A stretch of 37,745 nucleotides of DNA. Origin: Sphingobacteriaceae bacterium (GTDB lineage: Bacteria > Bacteroidota > Bacteroidia > Sphingobacteriales > Sphingobacteriaceae). Positions 16,716 through 25,170 of the stretch are shown piece by piece; the stretch's first letter is position 1, and each line of letters starts with the position of its first letter. Under the pieces are notes generated by a model. That model saw only the letters and a program-made list of their open reading frames with translations. It made no database searches and was not told the origin of the DNA. Where the stretch lies: contig JAHEGO010000024.1 of assembly GCA_024645045.1 (NCBI GenBank), forward strand, positions 1 through 37,745, given 5' to 3'. The translations under genes and the position numbers were made by a program.

Positions 16716-17918
16716 ATGAATTTCGAGCATTTCATCGCAAAACGAATCAGTTTTCAATCTAAAAGATCATTTTCTAAAATGATAGTTCGAATTGCAATTA
16801 CGGGTATTGCATTGGGTGTAGCTGTAATGATATTGTCATTAGCAGTAATTAGGGGCTTTAAATCAACTATACAGCAAAAACTAAGTAATTTTGCTGGTGA
16901 TATTCAAATCACCAAACTACAACTAGCTAATAACCCAGAAAATAGTTTTATCTATCAATCTGATAGTCTTTCAGCAGCAATAAAATCAAACCCTAATATT
17001 GGTCATTATAATGAATTTGCTACAAAAGTAGGAGTGCTCAGATTGGGAAGTCAAATGGATCCAATTGTATTAAAAGGATTGGGAGAACATTTTCACCAGG
17101 AATTTTACCAATCCTTGTTAACAGATGGACGGTTATTTAAACAAGCAAATGAAATCATCATCAGTAAAGAATTAGCCAATCGATTCCAATTAAAGCTTAA
17201 TACATCACTTTATATATACTTTGCAGATCAACAATTAAAAATCAGAAAACTAAAAGTAGTTGGTTTCTATGATTCAGGAATTGCGCAATTAGATCGAATG
17301 TATATTATTGCGGATATTTCCATTATTAAAAACGTCAATAATTGGGAAAATCATGAAATAGGTGGCTACGAGATTTTTACCAAACCGTCAGTAAATACAG
17401 CAAATATAATTGACAGTTTAAATGGTGAATTACCATTTGATGCCTATGCACAATCGACGGAAGCGCTTTATCCCGCTATGTTTGAGTGGTTAGCTTTATT
17501 AGATGTAAATGGAAGTGTTATTATTATTTTGATGTTGTTGGTTGCGGGTATCAATATGATTTCAGCTTTATTGATAATTATCTTAGAGCGCAGTACAACC
17601 ATTGGATTATTGAAAACATTAGGGGCCAATAATTTTTCCATACAACGCATATTCTTAATTAACGCAGCTTATTTAATTTTTTATGGATTGATAATAGGCA
17701 ATAGCATTGCATTATTGGTTAGTTTTATTCAAGATAAAACACACTTATTAAAGTTAGACCAAAGCAATTATTATATGAGCTATGTTCCAATAGAATTAAG
17801 CCTTTCGGATATAATCTATTTAAATGCAGGGGCAATGATTGCGTGTATGATAATGGTTATAATACCCAGTTTTTTAATTACTAAAATTTCAGCGATAAAA
17901 TCAATTAGATTTAATTGA
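16716..17918 (+). CDS. ABC transporter permease, LolC/LolE-like (FtsX domain)
   Basis: 400 residues. One N-terminal membrane helix (IAITGIALGVAVMILSLAVI), a large periplasmic MacB-like domain, then three C-terminal helices (about VIIILMLLVAGINMISALL, AAYLIFYGLIIGNSIALLV and NAGAMIACMIMVIIPSFLI), the MacB/Lol type VII layout. In Bacteroidota such single permeases are taken to extract lipoproteins from the inner membrane; the partner ATPase is not in this window. The stop region overlaps by 8 bases the 3' end of the convergent lipoprotein gene. Confidence 0.85.
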   Translation: MNFEHFIAKRISFQSKRSFSKMIVRIAITGIALGVAVMILSLAVIRGFKSTIQQKLSNFAGDIQITKLQLANNPENSFIYQSDSLSAAIKSNPNIGHYNEFATKVGVLRLGSQMDPIVLKGLGEHFHQEFYQSLLTDGRLFKQANEIIISKELANRFQLKLNTSLYIYFADQQLKIRKLKVVGFYDSGIAQLDRMYIIADISIIKNVNNWENHEIGGYEIFTKPSVNTANIIDSLNGELPFDAYAQSTEALYPAMFEWLALLDVNGSVIIILMLLVAGINMISALLIIILERSTTIGLLKTLGANNFSIQRIFLINAAYLIFYGLIIGNSIALLVSFIQDKTHLLKLDQSNYYMSYVPIELSLSDIIYLNAGAMIACMIMVIIPSFLITKISAIKSIRFN

Positions 17919-18654
17919 TTTTTTTCAAAGCATATTTAATATTTTTTCTGTCGTATTGATTCATTTGCATAGGATATTTCGAGTAATTTAAATCATAAAT
18001 TAAGAGGGAATCTTTTTTGATTTCCCAATCATAATTTTTTCCTTCTGATTGGGTATTGGTTCCATAAAAATTAGCATGTTTACTCATTTCTAAGCATTCG
18101 CCACTTAAACATGGAGCATATGTTTTGAGGTCTGGAAGTCCTGTAATACTGCCATTTGAGTGAAAGCTAACACGTTCCGCATCGTCGTATTGGTATTCTC
18201 CGGTGAATAATAATTTATTGATATAACAAACCCCATAAGAAATAAAAGTACTGACATCTTCATTTGGAAAATCTTTTTCTGAAATTCTAATGAACTTAGC
18301 AATTGTTTTTTTGTCAAAATCTTGTAGTAAAAGCATGTCCGCTTCTTGAACAAGAAATGCATTTGTTGAATTTGAATAGTTTTTTACCTCAATTGTTTTT
18401 TCATCAACAGGTAAATAAGTTAAAGTTTTACTCTCTTTGCCAATGAGGAACATTCTTATAGTAGAATCAGGTCGGTCAAAAATCAATTCTACAAAAGGTG
18501 TTTTTTGTATTAAATTAGGGTTTTTGCAAATCTTGATACTATCTACAAACTCTTTGTTTACCCAATGTCCTAGCCATTGATCGTTTATTTTTAAGTCTTT
18601 TTTACAAGCGCTAAAAAGTAATACTAGTATTATTAATGTACTGATTTTTTTCAT
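17911..18654 (-). CDS. Unknown lipoprotein
   Basis: 247 residues with a lipoprotein signal peptide (MKKISTLIILVLLFSAC, lipobox Cys at residue 17). The mature part is hydrophilic, rich in Lys, Asp and Ser, with motifs such as QWLGHWVNKEFVD and LPVDEKTIEVKNYS. I do not recognise the family. WLGHWVNKEF resembles the opening of lipocalin-like small-molecule-binding domains in Bacteroidota lipoproteins, a weak hint only. It lies 1 base after mazG on the same strand, so it is almost certainly co-transcribed, and it overlaps convergent LolC/E-like by 8 bases. Confidence 0.75.
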   Translation of the reverse strand: MKKISTLIILVLLFSACKKDLKINDQWLGHWVNKEFVDSIKICKNPNLIQKTPFVELIFDRPDSTIRMFLIGKESKTLTYLPVDEKTIEVKNYSNSTNAFLVQEADMLLLQDFDKKTIAKFIRISEKDFPNEDVSTFISYGVCYINKLLFTGEYQYDDAERVSFHSNGSITGLPDLKTYAPCLSGECLEMSKHANFYGTNTQSEGKNYDWEIKKDSLLIYDLNYSKYPMQMNQYDRKNIKYALKKIN

Positions 18655-18655
18655 G

Positions 18656-19441
18656 TTATTCTTTTATTTTTTTTGCTTCGTTCCAAAATACATCCATTTC
18701 TGATAGGGTCATGTCTTTTAGAGGTTTACCCATCTCAGCTGCTTTATTTTCTAAGTATTTGAAACGATGAATAAATTTTTTATTTGTTTTTTCTAATGCA
18801 TCTTCTGGGTTGATTTTAATAAATCGTGCATAATTAACCAATGAAAAAAGTAAGTCGCCAAATTCTGCTTCCGCTTTTTCCATGTCAATTTCAGATTGTG
18901 CTAAGTGGTTATATTCTGATTTAAATTCTTGTAATTCTTCTTCCACTTTATCCCAAACTTGAGACTTTTCTTCCCAATCAAATCCAACACCATTGGCTTT
19001 TTCTTGAATTCTACTTGCTTTTATAAGCGCAGGTAAGGTATTTGGCACTCCACCAAGAACAGATTTATTTCCTTCTTTAAGTTTAAGTTGTTCCCAATTT
19101 CTTTTCACATCTTCTTCATTGGTTACCACAACATCTCCATAAATGTGCGGATGTCTAGCAATTAATTTTTCTGCTATGCCATTTAATACATCTGTGATAT
19201 TGAAGTCATTGGTTTCAGATCCTATTTTTGCATAAAATGTAATATGCAGCATCAGGTCGCCTAATTCTTTTTTTACTTCTTCTAAATCGCCAGCTATAAT
19301 TGCATCGGAAAGTTCGTACACTTCTTCAATGGTAAGGTGTCTCAACGTTTGCATGGTTTGTTTCTGATCCCAAGGACATTTAGCCCTAAGTTCATCCATG
19401 ATGGTCAATAACCTTTCAAATGCCTGTAATCGCTGATCCAT
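18656..19441 (-). CDS. mazG: Nucleoside triphosphate pyrophosphohydrolase MazG
   Basis: 261 residues, full-length two-domain MazG. The first domain begins LLTIMDELRAKCPWDQKQT and has the metal-binding EExxE pattern in TIEEVYELSDAI and the KKELGDLMLH segment. The second contains KVEEELQEFKSE and the EAEFGDLLFSLVNYAR motif. It hydrolyses NTPs and dNTPs to monophosphates, for house-cleaning or to affect ppGpp levels. The ATG at 19441 has a near-consensus reverse-strand -7 element (19456-19463) just upstream, in the divergent region shared with the ABC-F gene. Confidence 0.94.
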   Translation of the reverse strand: MDQRLQAFERLLTIMDELRAKCPWDQKQTMQTLRHLTIEEVYELSDAIIAGDLEEVKKELGDLMLHITFYAKIGSETNDFNITDVLNGIAEKLIARHPHIYGDVVVTNEEDVKRNWEQLKLKEGNKSVLGGVPNTLPALIKASRIQEKANGVGFDWEEKSQVWDKVEEELQEFKSEYNHLAQSEIDMEKAEAEFGDLLFSLVNYARFIKINPEDALEKTNKKFIHRFKYLENKAAEMGKPLKDMTLSEMDVFWNEAKKIKE

Positions 19442-19455
19442 AATTGTAATTTTTA

Positions 19456-19463
19456 CGAAGATA
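19456..19463 (-). promoter_or_regulatory. Candidate -7 element of mazG (TATCTTCG)
   Basis: On the reverse strand, one mismatch from TAnnTTTG, 14 bases upstream of the mazG ATG. It has the same variant sequence as 1431-1438. No -33 element is obvious. Confidence 0.33.
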
Positions 19464-19506
19464 ATAATTTATCAATTCTTCGGTCTCCTGTTATGCCCTA
19501 AAATGC

Positions 19507-19514
19507 TATCTTTG
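19507..19514 (+). promoter_or_regulatory. Candidate -7 element of the ABC-F gene (TATCTTTG)
   Basis: An exact TAnnTTTG match. It overlaps codons 2-4 of the longer reading frame starting at ATG 19503, which makes that ATG an unlikely start and supports GTG 19533, with a leader of about 12-16 bases. Confidence 0.55.
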
Positions 19515-19532
19515 CAGCGAAATTTCCATAAC

Positions 19533-21449
19533 GTGATCGCATTAAATAACATAACATTTGAATTTGGCTCTAGGGCATTATACGAAGAAGCTAGCTGGCA
19601 TATTAAGCCCAATGAGCGTATTGGCCTAATTGGTGCCAATGGAACCGGTAAAACTACGCTATTGCGTATTTTAGTAGGGGAATATAAACCAAATGTTGGA
19701 ACCATCTCTAAAGCGAAAGATTTAAAAATAGGTTACCTCAACCAAGATTTATTATCCTATCAATCGGATTTTTCCATTTTACATGTGGCGATGGAAGCAT
19801 TTGAAAGGCAAAATCAATTACATGATGAAATTGAAGCTTTAATTCAAAAATTAGAAACCGACCACTCGGATGCGGTTATAAATAAATTAAGCCAAAGACA
19901 AGAAGAGTTTGAAGCACTTGACGGATATAATATTCAATATAAAGCGGAACAAATTTTAGCAGGTTTAGGTTTTTCAGCAGCAGATACCCATAGACCATTA
20001 TCTACATTCTCTGGAGGATGGAGAATGCGCGTAATGTTGGCGAAAATCTTATTACAAACACCAGATTTGCTTTTATTAGATGAGCCTACGAATCACTTGG
20101 ACTTACCTTCTATCAAATGGTTGGAGAACTATTTAAATGATTTTGAAGGTGCATATATTATTGTTTCACACGATAGGTATTTCTTAGATAGAACAGTTAC
20201 TAAAATTGTTGAATCTAAGAACCAAGATTTAACCATTTATGCTGGAAATTATTCTTTTTACCTTCAAGAAAAAGCAGTAAGAGAAGAAATTCAAAAAGGT
20301 CAATTTCAAAATCAACAGCAATACATCAAAGAACAAGAAAAATTAATTGATCGTTTTCGTGCCAAAGCATCTAAAGCTAAAATGGCGCAATCTAGGATTA
20401 AAGCACTTGATAAATTGGAGCGAGTAGAAAACGTGCAACAAGAAAATGCAAGTGTTAATTTCAAATTCAAGTTTTCTAAGGTTTCAGGTAGGCATGTGAT
20501 GATGTTAGAAAACATCAATAAAGCATATCCAGGTATTGAAATATTGAAAAATGCCAGTGGAACCATTGAAAAAGGGGATAAGATCGCTTTAATTGGAGCT
20601 AATGGTAAAGGTAAATCTACTTTATTGAGAATTATTGCGGGTGCAGATGAATGCGATGGAAAAGTAAATTTAGGTCATAATGTTTCTAAAACATTCTTTG
20701 CACAACATCAATTAGAATCTTTGCATTTAGATAATACTATTATAGATGAGTTGAAAAATTTTGCTCCTGAATATTCTGAAACAGAAGTGAGGTCTTTATT
20801 AGGTTGTTTCTTGTTTTCTGGAGATGATGTTTTTAAGAAAATCAAAATACTTTCAGGTGGTGAAAAATCGCGTGTTGCTTTAGCTAAAACGATTACATCT
20901 GATGCAAATTTCTTGATACTAGATGAGCCGACAAACCATTTAGATATTCAATCTGTAAATATATTAATTCAGGCATTACAACAATTTGAAGGCACATTTA
21001 TCGTTGTATCTCACGACAGGTATATGCTTGATAATGTGGCTAATAAGATTTGGTTTATTGAAGATCAGCAAATAAAAGAATATCCAGGTACTTATGCTGA
21101 ATATGAACAATGGCAAGAGAGAAGAGATAAAGAAAAGAAAGATGTTTTGCCGGTTGTAAAAATAAAAGAAGAAAAACCTGTTAAGGAAATTGCAACTGCA
21201 GCACAAGAAGAGCAAAAAAAAGCTTTAAAAAAAATGCAGTCTGATTTACAGAAATTAGAATTGAAATTAGCAGAGTTAGAAGCGCAAAAAACTAAAGTTG
21301 AAGCAGAATTAAGTTTATCTGAAAACTATAGTGATGCTGCAAAACTAACGCAATTAAATACCTCATATGAGTCTGTTAAGCAAAGCTTATCAAGCATTTC
21401 AGCTGAATGGGAACAACTGGCAGAAAAAATAATGACAATAGAGCAATGA
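19533..21449 (+). CDS. ABC-F family ATPase (ribosome-associated)
   Basis: 638 residues from GTG 19533; the in-frame ATG 19503 would add 10 residues encoded over a promoter-like TATCTTTG, and homologues as I recall them begin near IALNNITFEFGSRALY. Two ATPase domains: Walker A GANGTGKTT and GANGKGKST, signatures FSGGWRMRV and LSGGEKSRV, Walker B LLLLDEPTNHLD and FLILDEPTNHLD. The linker between them contains the charged helical region KEQEKLIDRFRAKASKAKMA. A C-terminal coiled coil (KALKKMQSDLQKLELKLAEL) makes it Uup-like. No membrane helices are seen, so it acts on ribosomes rather than in transport. The stop overlaps the next start (ATGA). Confidence 0.93.
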   Translation: MIALNNITFEFGSRALYEEASWHIKPNERIGLIGANGTGKTTLLRILVGEYKPNVGTISKAKDLKIGYLNQDLLSYQSDFSILHVAMEAFERQNQLHDEIEALIQKLETDHSDAVINKLSQRQEEFEALDGYNIQYKAEQILAGLGFSAADTHRPLSTFSGGWRMRVMLAKILLQTPDLLLLDEPTNHLDLPSIKWLENYLNDFEGAYIIVSHDRYFLDRTVTKIVESKNQDLTIYAGNYSFYLQEKAVREEIQKGQFQNQQQYIKEQEKLIDRFRAKASKAKMAQSRIKALDKLERVENVQQENASVNFKFKFSKVSGRHVMMLENINKAYPGIEILKNASGTIEKGDKIALIGANGKGKSTLLRIIAGADECDGKVNLGHNVSKTFFAQHQLESLHLDNTIIDELKNFAPEYSETEVRSLLGCFLFSGDDVFKKIKILSGGEKSRVALAKTITSDANFLILDEPTNHLDIQSVNILIQALQQFEGTFIVVSHDRYMLDNVANKIWFIEDQQIKEYPGTYAEYEQWQERRDKEKKDVLPVVKIKEEKPVKEIATAAQEEQKKALKKMQSDLQKLELKLAELEAQKTKVEAELSLSENYSDAAKLTQLNTSYESVKQSLSSISAEWEQLAEKIMTIEQ

Positions 21450-22699
21450 AATTAAGAAGCTATTTTTATTTAATTCTTTTCATTTCAAACTTTGCATCAG
21501 CACAGGTTTTGGAAGATAAGATTTACGATGAAAATACGCATACCGTTTTATTGTACAATTCAAAAGTTGAACAATCGCTTCCAGTAATTACGTTAAATAA
21601 CAACGAAACACTGACATTGCTTTTTGATCAATTAGATGCAAATTATCAAAATTTCAACTACCGTATTATACATTGTAATGCAGATTGGACACCATCAAAC
21701 CTCAGTAATATTGAGTATTTGGAAGGGTTTACCGATAATTACATCACCAATTATAAATTCTCTTTCAATACAAAGCAAGCGTATATTAACTACACCTTGC
21801 TTTTCCCAAACAACGATGTTAAAATATTACTAAGTGGTAATTATTACATTGAAGTTTTTCCTGCTGCAGATGCAGAGCATCCAATTTTTGGAAAACGATT
21901 TTATGTAGTAGATAATAAAGTAACCATTACTCACTTCATAGACAGAAGTTCCATTGTCAATGACAGAAATAAAAAACAAAAAATCAATTTTGATTTATTG
22001 TATTCAAATTTAAGAGTGGAAAACCCAATGGGGCAATTCAAAATTCAAGTAATGCAAAATCAAAGAGTTGATAATTCAAAAGTCAATATCAAACCTACCT
22101 ATTTTGAAAACGGAAAATTAGTTTACAACCACGTAGATGCCAATGTTTTCGATGGTTTGAACGAATATAGAAGAATGGATATAAGAACGGTTAGGTTTTT
22201 AGGTGAACATGTTGCCAAAATAGATTTATCGGAAGGAAATAACATGTATTTACTAACTGATTATCCTAAAAATTTAGACAGGTACAACACAGATTTAGAT
22301 ATCAATGGAAACTTTAAAATAAGACGCATAGATGGTTTAAATTCTAACATTGAAGCAGATTATATACAAACCCATTTTAGCTTTGATTATGGTGCTCAAA
22401 ACCCTTTTGGTGAGTATTATGTATTGGGCAAGTTTAATAACTGGTCTGCCAATGATGCTTCAAAATTGACCTATAATTTGAATACTAGAAAATACGAAGC
22501 AACGCTTTTACTTAAACAAGGTGTCTATAATTACCAATACGGGTTCAAAGCCAAAAACGCTACAACACTTGATATTGCTAGTGTGGAGGGTTCTTTTTTT
22601 GAGACAGAAAATGATTATACTTTCTTAGTTTATTTCCGAAAAACAGGTAACCGTTATGATGAATTAATAGCTTATAAAGAAATTAATACAATTCGATAA
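21446..22699 (+). CDS. Type IX secretion system plug protein (DUF5103)
   Basis: 417 residues from ATG 21446, which gives a signal peptide (MKLRSYFYLILFISNFASAQ). It overlaps the ABC-F stop by 4 bases (ATGA). The N-terminal domain has NETLTLLFDQLDANYQNF, YRIIHCNADWTPSNLS and the YLEGFTDNYI segment, diagnostic of DUF5103, now known as the plug domain that closes the lateral channel of the SprA translocon. The C-terminal part (GEYYVLGKFNNWSANDASKL onward) resembles an early-set/CBM-like beta-sandwich. It should be periplasmic or outer-membrane associated. No other T9SS genes are in the window. Confidence 0.85.
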   Translation: MKLRSYFYLILFISNFASAQVLEDKIYDENTHTVLLYNSKVEQSLPVITLNNNETLTLLFDQLDANYQNFNYRIIHCNADWTPSNLSNIEYLEGFTDNYITNYKFSFNTKQAYINYTLLFPNNDVKILLSGNYYIEVFPAADAEHPIFGKRFYVVDNKVTITHFIDRSSIVNDRNKKQKINFDLLYSNLRVENPMGQFKIQVMQNQRVDNSKVNIKPTYFENGKLVYNHVDANVFDGLNEYRRMDIRTVRFLGEHVAKIDLSEGNNMYLLTDYPKNLDRYNTDLDINGNFKIRRIDGLNSNIEADYIQTHFSFDYGAQNPFGEYYVLGKFNNWSANDASKLTYNLNTRKYEATLLLKQGVYNYQYGFKAKNATTLDIASVEGSFFETENDYTFLVYFRKTGNRYDELIAYKEINTIR

Positions 22700-23797
22700 C
22701 TAAACGTTGAAACGGAAGTGCATAATGTCTCCGTCTTCTACGATATATGCTTTTCCTTCTACACCTAATTTTCCGGCTTCTTTACATGCATTCTCAGAAC
22801 CTAAAGTTATAAAGTCGTTGTATTTGATTACTTCTGCTCGAATAAATCCTTTTTCAAAATCGGTATGAATTACGCCAGCTGCTTGCGGAGCAGACATTCC
22901 AAGGGTTATTGTCCAAGCTCTTACTTCTTGAACACCTGCGGTAAAATAAGTGCCTAAGTTTAATAAACGATATGCCGCAACAATTAATTTATTGACACCT
23001 GATTCGCTTAATCCTAGGTCTTCTAAAAACACTTGACGTTCTTCGTAAGTATCTAAACTTGCAATATCAGCTTCAATCGCTGCAGAAATAATTAATACTT
23101 CTGCATTTTCATCTTTTACTGCATTTTTAACTTGATCGACATAAGCATTTCCATTTAATATTGCAGCTTCATCTACGTTGCATACATACATGACAGGTTT
23201 CAATGTCAATAATTGTAAATCGTCGATGTGTTCTAAGTCTTTTTCCTCAATGTTTACGGTTCTTGCAGACTTACCAGCTAATAAAGCATCTTTAACCGAT
23301 TTCAATATTTCAAGTGCTTTTTTAGCATCTTTATCGCCAGTTTTTGCAGCTTTTTCAACTTTCTGCATTTTCTTTTCTACCGATTCTAAATCTTTTAATT
23401 GTAATTCAGTATCGATAATTTCTTTATCTCTAATTGGATCAACGGAACCGTCAACATGAATCACATTCGGATCATCGAAACATCTTAATACGTGAATGAT
23501 TGCATTAGTGGTACGGATATTTCCTAGAAACTGGTTACCCAAACCTTCTCCTTTACTTGCGCCTTTTACTAAACCTGCAATGTCTACTATCTCTATGGTG
23601 TTTGGTACTATTCTTTGTGGCTTTACTAATTCTGACAGTTTCGTTAAACGATGGTCTGGAACTGTTATTACACCTACGTTTGGTTCAATAGTACAAAAAG
23701 GAAAGTTTGCAGCCTGAGCCTTTGCGTTTGATAAACAATTAAATAAAGTTGATTTTCCTACGTTGGGCAATCCAACAATTCCGCACTGTAAAGCCAT
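22700..23797 (-). CDS. ychF: Redox-regulated ATPase/GTPase YchF (Obg family)
   Basis: 365 residues, standard length. G1 loop GLPNVGKST, switch region NFPFCTIEPNVG, G3 DIAGLVKGASKGEGLGNQFL, and a C-terminal TGS domain ending EDGDIMHFRF. The G4 position reads VCNVDE instead of NKxD, the known YchF change that favours ATP. It is a universally conserved protein that binds ribosomes. It follows the agmatinase gene by 8 bases on the same strand, and its stop codon directly abuts the stop of the convergent plug gene. Confidence 0.97.
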   Translation of the reverse strand: MALQCGIVGLPNVGKSTLFNCLSNAKAQAANFPFCTIEPNVGVITVPDHRLTKLSELVKPQRIVPNTIEIVDIAGLVKGASKGEGLGNQFLGNIRTTNAIIHVLRCFDDPNVIHVDGSVDPIRDKEIIDTELQLKDLESVEKKMQKVEKAAKTGDKDAKKALEILKSVKDALLAGKSARTVNIEEKDLEHIDDLQLLTLKPVMYVCNVDEAAILNGNAYVDQVKNAVKDENAEVLIISAAIEADIASLDTYEERQVFLEDLGLSESGVNKLIVAAYRLLNLGTYFTAGVQEVRAWTITLGMSAPQAAGVIHTDFEKGFIRAEVIKYNDFITLGSENACKEAGKLGVEGKAYIVEDGDIMHFRFNV

Positions 23798-23805
23798 ATC
23801 TAATA

Positions 23806-24696
23806 TTATTTTTTATAAAATTCTAAGTAACCAATAATTCTGTATGCAAGTTTCGCAAGTGTATATTCTGAAAGAATACTTCCTTCCATCGGAGCACATT
23901 CTACAATATCAAACCCAACTACATTTTTGTGTTTACATGTTTCTCTAATGAGGTTCAATGTTTCATTCCAAAACAAACCATTTGGTTCGGCTGTACCTAC
24001 TGCTGGCATTATGCTTGGATCAAATCCATCTGCATCAATGGTGAGGTAAACATTTTCCGTCATATCTGCAATAATCTCTTTTACCCAGTTTTCGTTATTT
24101 CTAATTTGATGAGCGTAGTAGGTATGAATTTTTGGATTTTTTTTAATTTCTATTGCTTCTTCAATACATTGTGCCCTAATACCAGCTTGACAAAGGTTTA
24201 TCCCCATGTCTTTTACACGAGCCATTACTGATGCGTGACTATATGGGTTGTCGTGGTATGATTCTCTTAAATCTGAATGTGCATCTATTTGCAAAACAGT
24301 TAAATTGTCAAATTTTTTCGCAAAGGCTTTCACGAAACCATAGGTTACAGTATGTTCAGCGCCAAAAGAAACAACATATTTATTTAAATCAAGCAATGTA
24401 GTGGTATGTTGTTCAATTAAATCTACTGCAGCTGCATCAACTTTACCATCAAAATTAATAGGAGCCAAGGTTGCAATTCCAGCATGTTTAATTGTTTCGG
24501 TATCTAATTCTTCATCATAGAATTCGACAAAATGAGACGCTTGAATAATAGCTGCAGGACCTTTTGCAGAACCTTCTAAATAAGAAGAAGTGTGTTCATA
24601 TGGAACAGATTGAATGACGTATTTAGCTTGATCGAATTCAAATAACTGAGGATCTTCAATGCCTAAAAAATTTTGGTCGGTAGGGAGTGCTTTCAC
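23806..24696 (-). CDS. speB: Agmatinase (ureohydrolase family)
   Basis: 296 residues from a GTG start (24696); no nearby in-frame ATG is available. It probably hydrolyses agmatine to putrescine and urea. Metal-binding motifs: FGAEHTVTYG (His115), LQIDAHSDLRESY (Asp138, His140, Asp142) and LTIDADGFDPS. The substrate region YSHASVMARV and the C-terminal FDIVECAPMEG match agmatinases rather than arginases. GAEHT and DADG are unusual versions of the more common GGDHS and DVDG, but the metal-binding residues remain. A TATCTTTG element lies 16 bases upstream. Together with the arginine decarboxylase at 2159-3547 it completes a route to putrescine. Confidence 0.87.
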   Translation of the reverse strand: MKALPTDQNFLGIEDPQLFEFDQAKYVIQSVPYEHTSSYLEGSAKGPAAIIQASHFVEFYDEELDTETIKHAGIATLAPINFDGKVDAAAVDLIEQHTTTLLDLNKYVVSFGAEHTVTYGFVKAFAKKFDNLTVLQIDAHSDLRESYHDNPYSHASVMARVKDMGINLCQAGIRAQCIEEAIEIKKNPKIHTYYAHQIRNNENWVKEIIADMTENVYLTIDADGFDPSIMPAVGTAEPNGLFWNETLNLIRETCKHKNVVGFDIVECAPMEGSILSEYTLAKLAYRIIGYLEFYKK

Positions 24697-24712
24697 AATT
24701 ATAAATTTTGGG

Positions 24713-24720
24713 CAAAGATA
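24713..24720 (-). promoter_or_regulatory. Candidate -7 element of speB-ychF (TATCTTTG)
   Basis: A reverse-strand exact TAnnTTTG match, the same octamer as upstream of speA, 16 bases before the GTG start. It follows the DUF3276 terminator, consistent with a new transcription unit. Confidence 0.52.
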
Positions 24721-24767
24721 GTATTTTTTGCCTTTATAATTGGGTGTTTTGGCTGTTTATATATAAA

Positions 24768-24795
24768 AAAAATAGCCCCATTTGGGGCTATTTTT
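24768..24795 (-). terminator. Intrinsic terminator of the DUF3276 gene
   Basis: A perfect 12-base-pair stem around AATAGCCCC and GGGGCTATT with a 4-base loop at 24780-24783. On the reverse strand it is followed by a run of Ts formed by the A-tract from 24765. The stem overlaps two bases of the DUF3276 stop codon (24794-24796). It might also stop forward transcription, but no forward gene ends here. Confidence 0.85.
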
Positions 24796-25114
24796 AAATT
24801 TCGAAATCTATATCTGGTGAACTCAGTGAAGTCGGATTGTAATCCTCGTATTTGCGTTCAATAACTTCTTGATTTGATTTAATGTATTCAACGGTATCTA
24901 ATAATCCTTCGCTAAATTTTTCAAAGTCTTCTTTGTAAAGAAAGATTTTGTGTTTCACAAATACACCATCTTCCATACGTTTCTTACTCTCAGTAACTGT
25001 TATGTAATAGTCTCCTGATCTTGTTGATTTAACATCGAAAAAATAAGTTCTTTTTCCTGCTCTTACTTTTTTTGAGTAAACCTCTTCTCTGTCTTTGTTT
25101 TCGTATTCTCCCAT
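24794..25114 (-). CDS. DUF3276 PUR-like nucleic-acid-binding protein
   Basis: 106 residues, acidic and basic mix. KKVRAGKRTYFFDVKSTRSG and DYYITVTESKKR followed by HKIFLYKEDFEKF give the beta-rich PUR repeat pattern of the DUF3276 family, common in Bacteroidota and related to eukaryotic Pur-alpha single-strand DNA/RNA binders. The last 30 residues are an acidic tail ending SSPDIDFEI. The role in bacteria is not settled. It lies 56 bases downstream of the ABC exporter gene on the same strand and ends in a strong hairpin terminator. Confidence 0.88.
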   Translation of the reverse strand: MGEYENKDREEVYSKKVRAGKRTYFFDVKSTRSGDYYITVTESKKRMEDGVFVKHKIFLYKEDFEKFSEGLLDTVEYIKSNQEVIERKYEDYNPTSLSSPDIDFEI

Positions 25115-25170
25115 TTTACTAACTATTAATATAAAGTAAATAAAAGTATTTAATTTGAAACTTCCAAAAA

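Noticed and set aside
24768-24795. The DUF3276/speB hairpin as a riboswitch
   Set aside because: A simple perfect stem with flanking A and T tracts, positioned at a stop codon; a terminator explains it fully.
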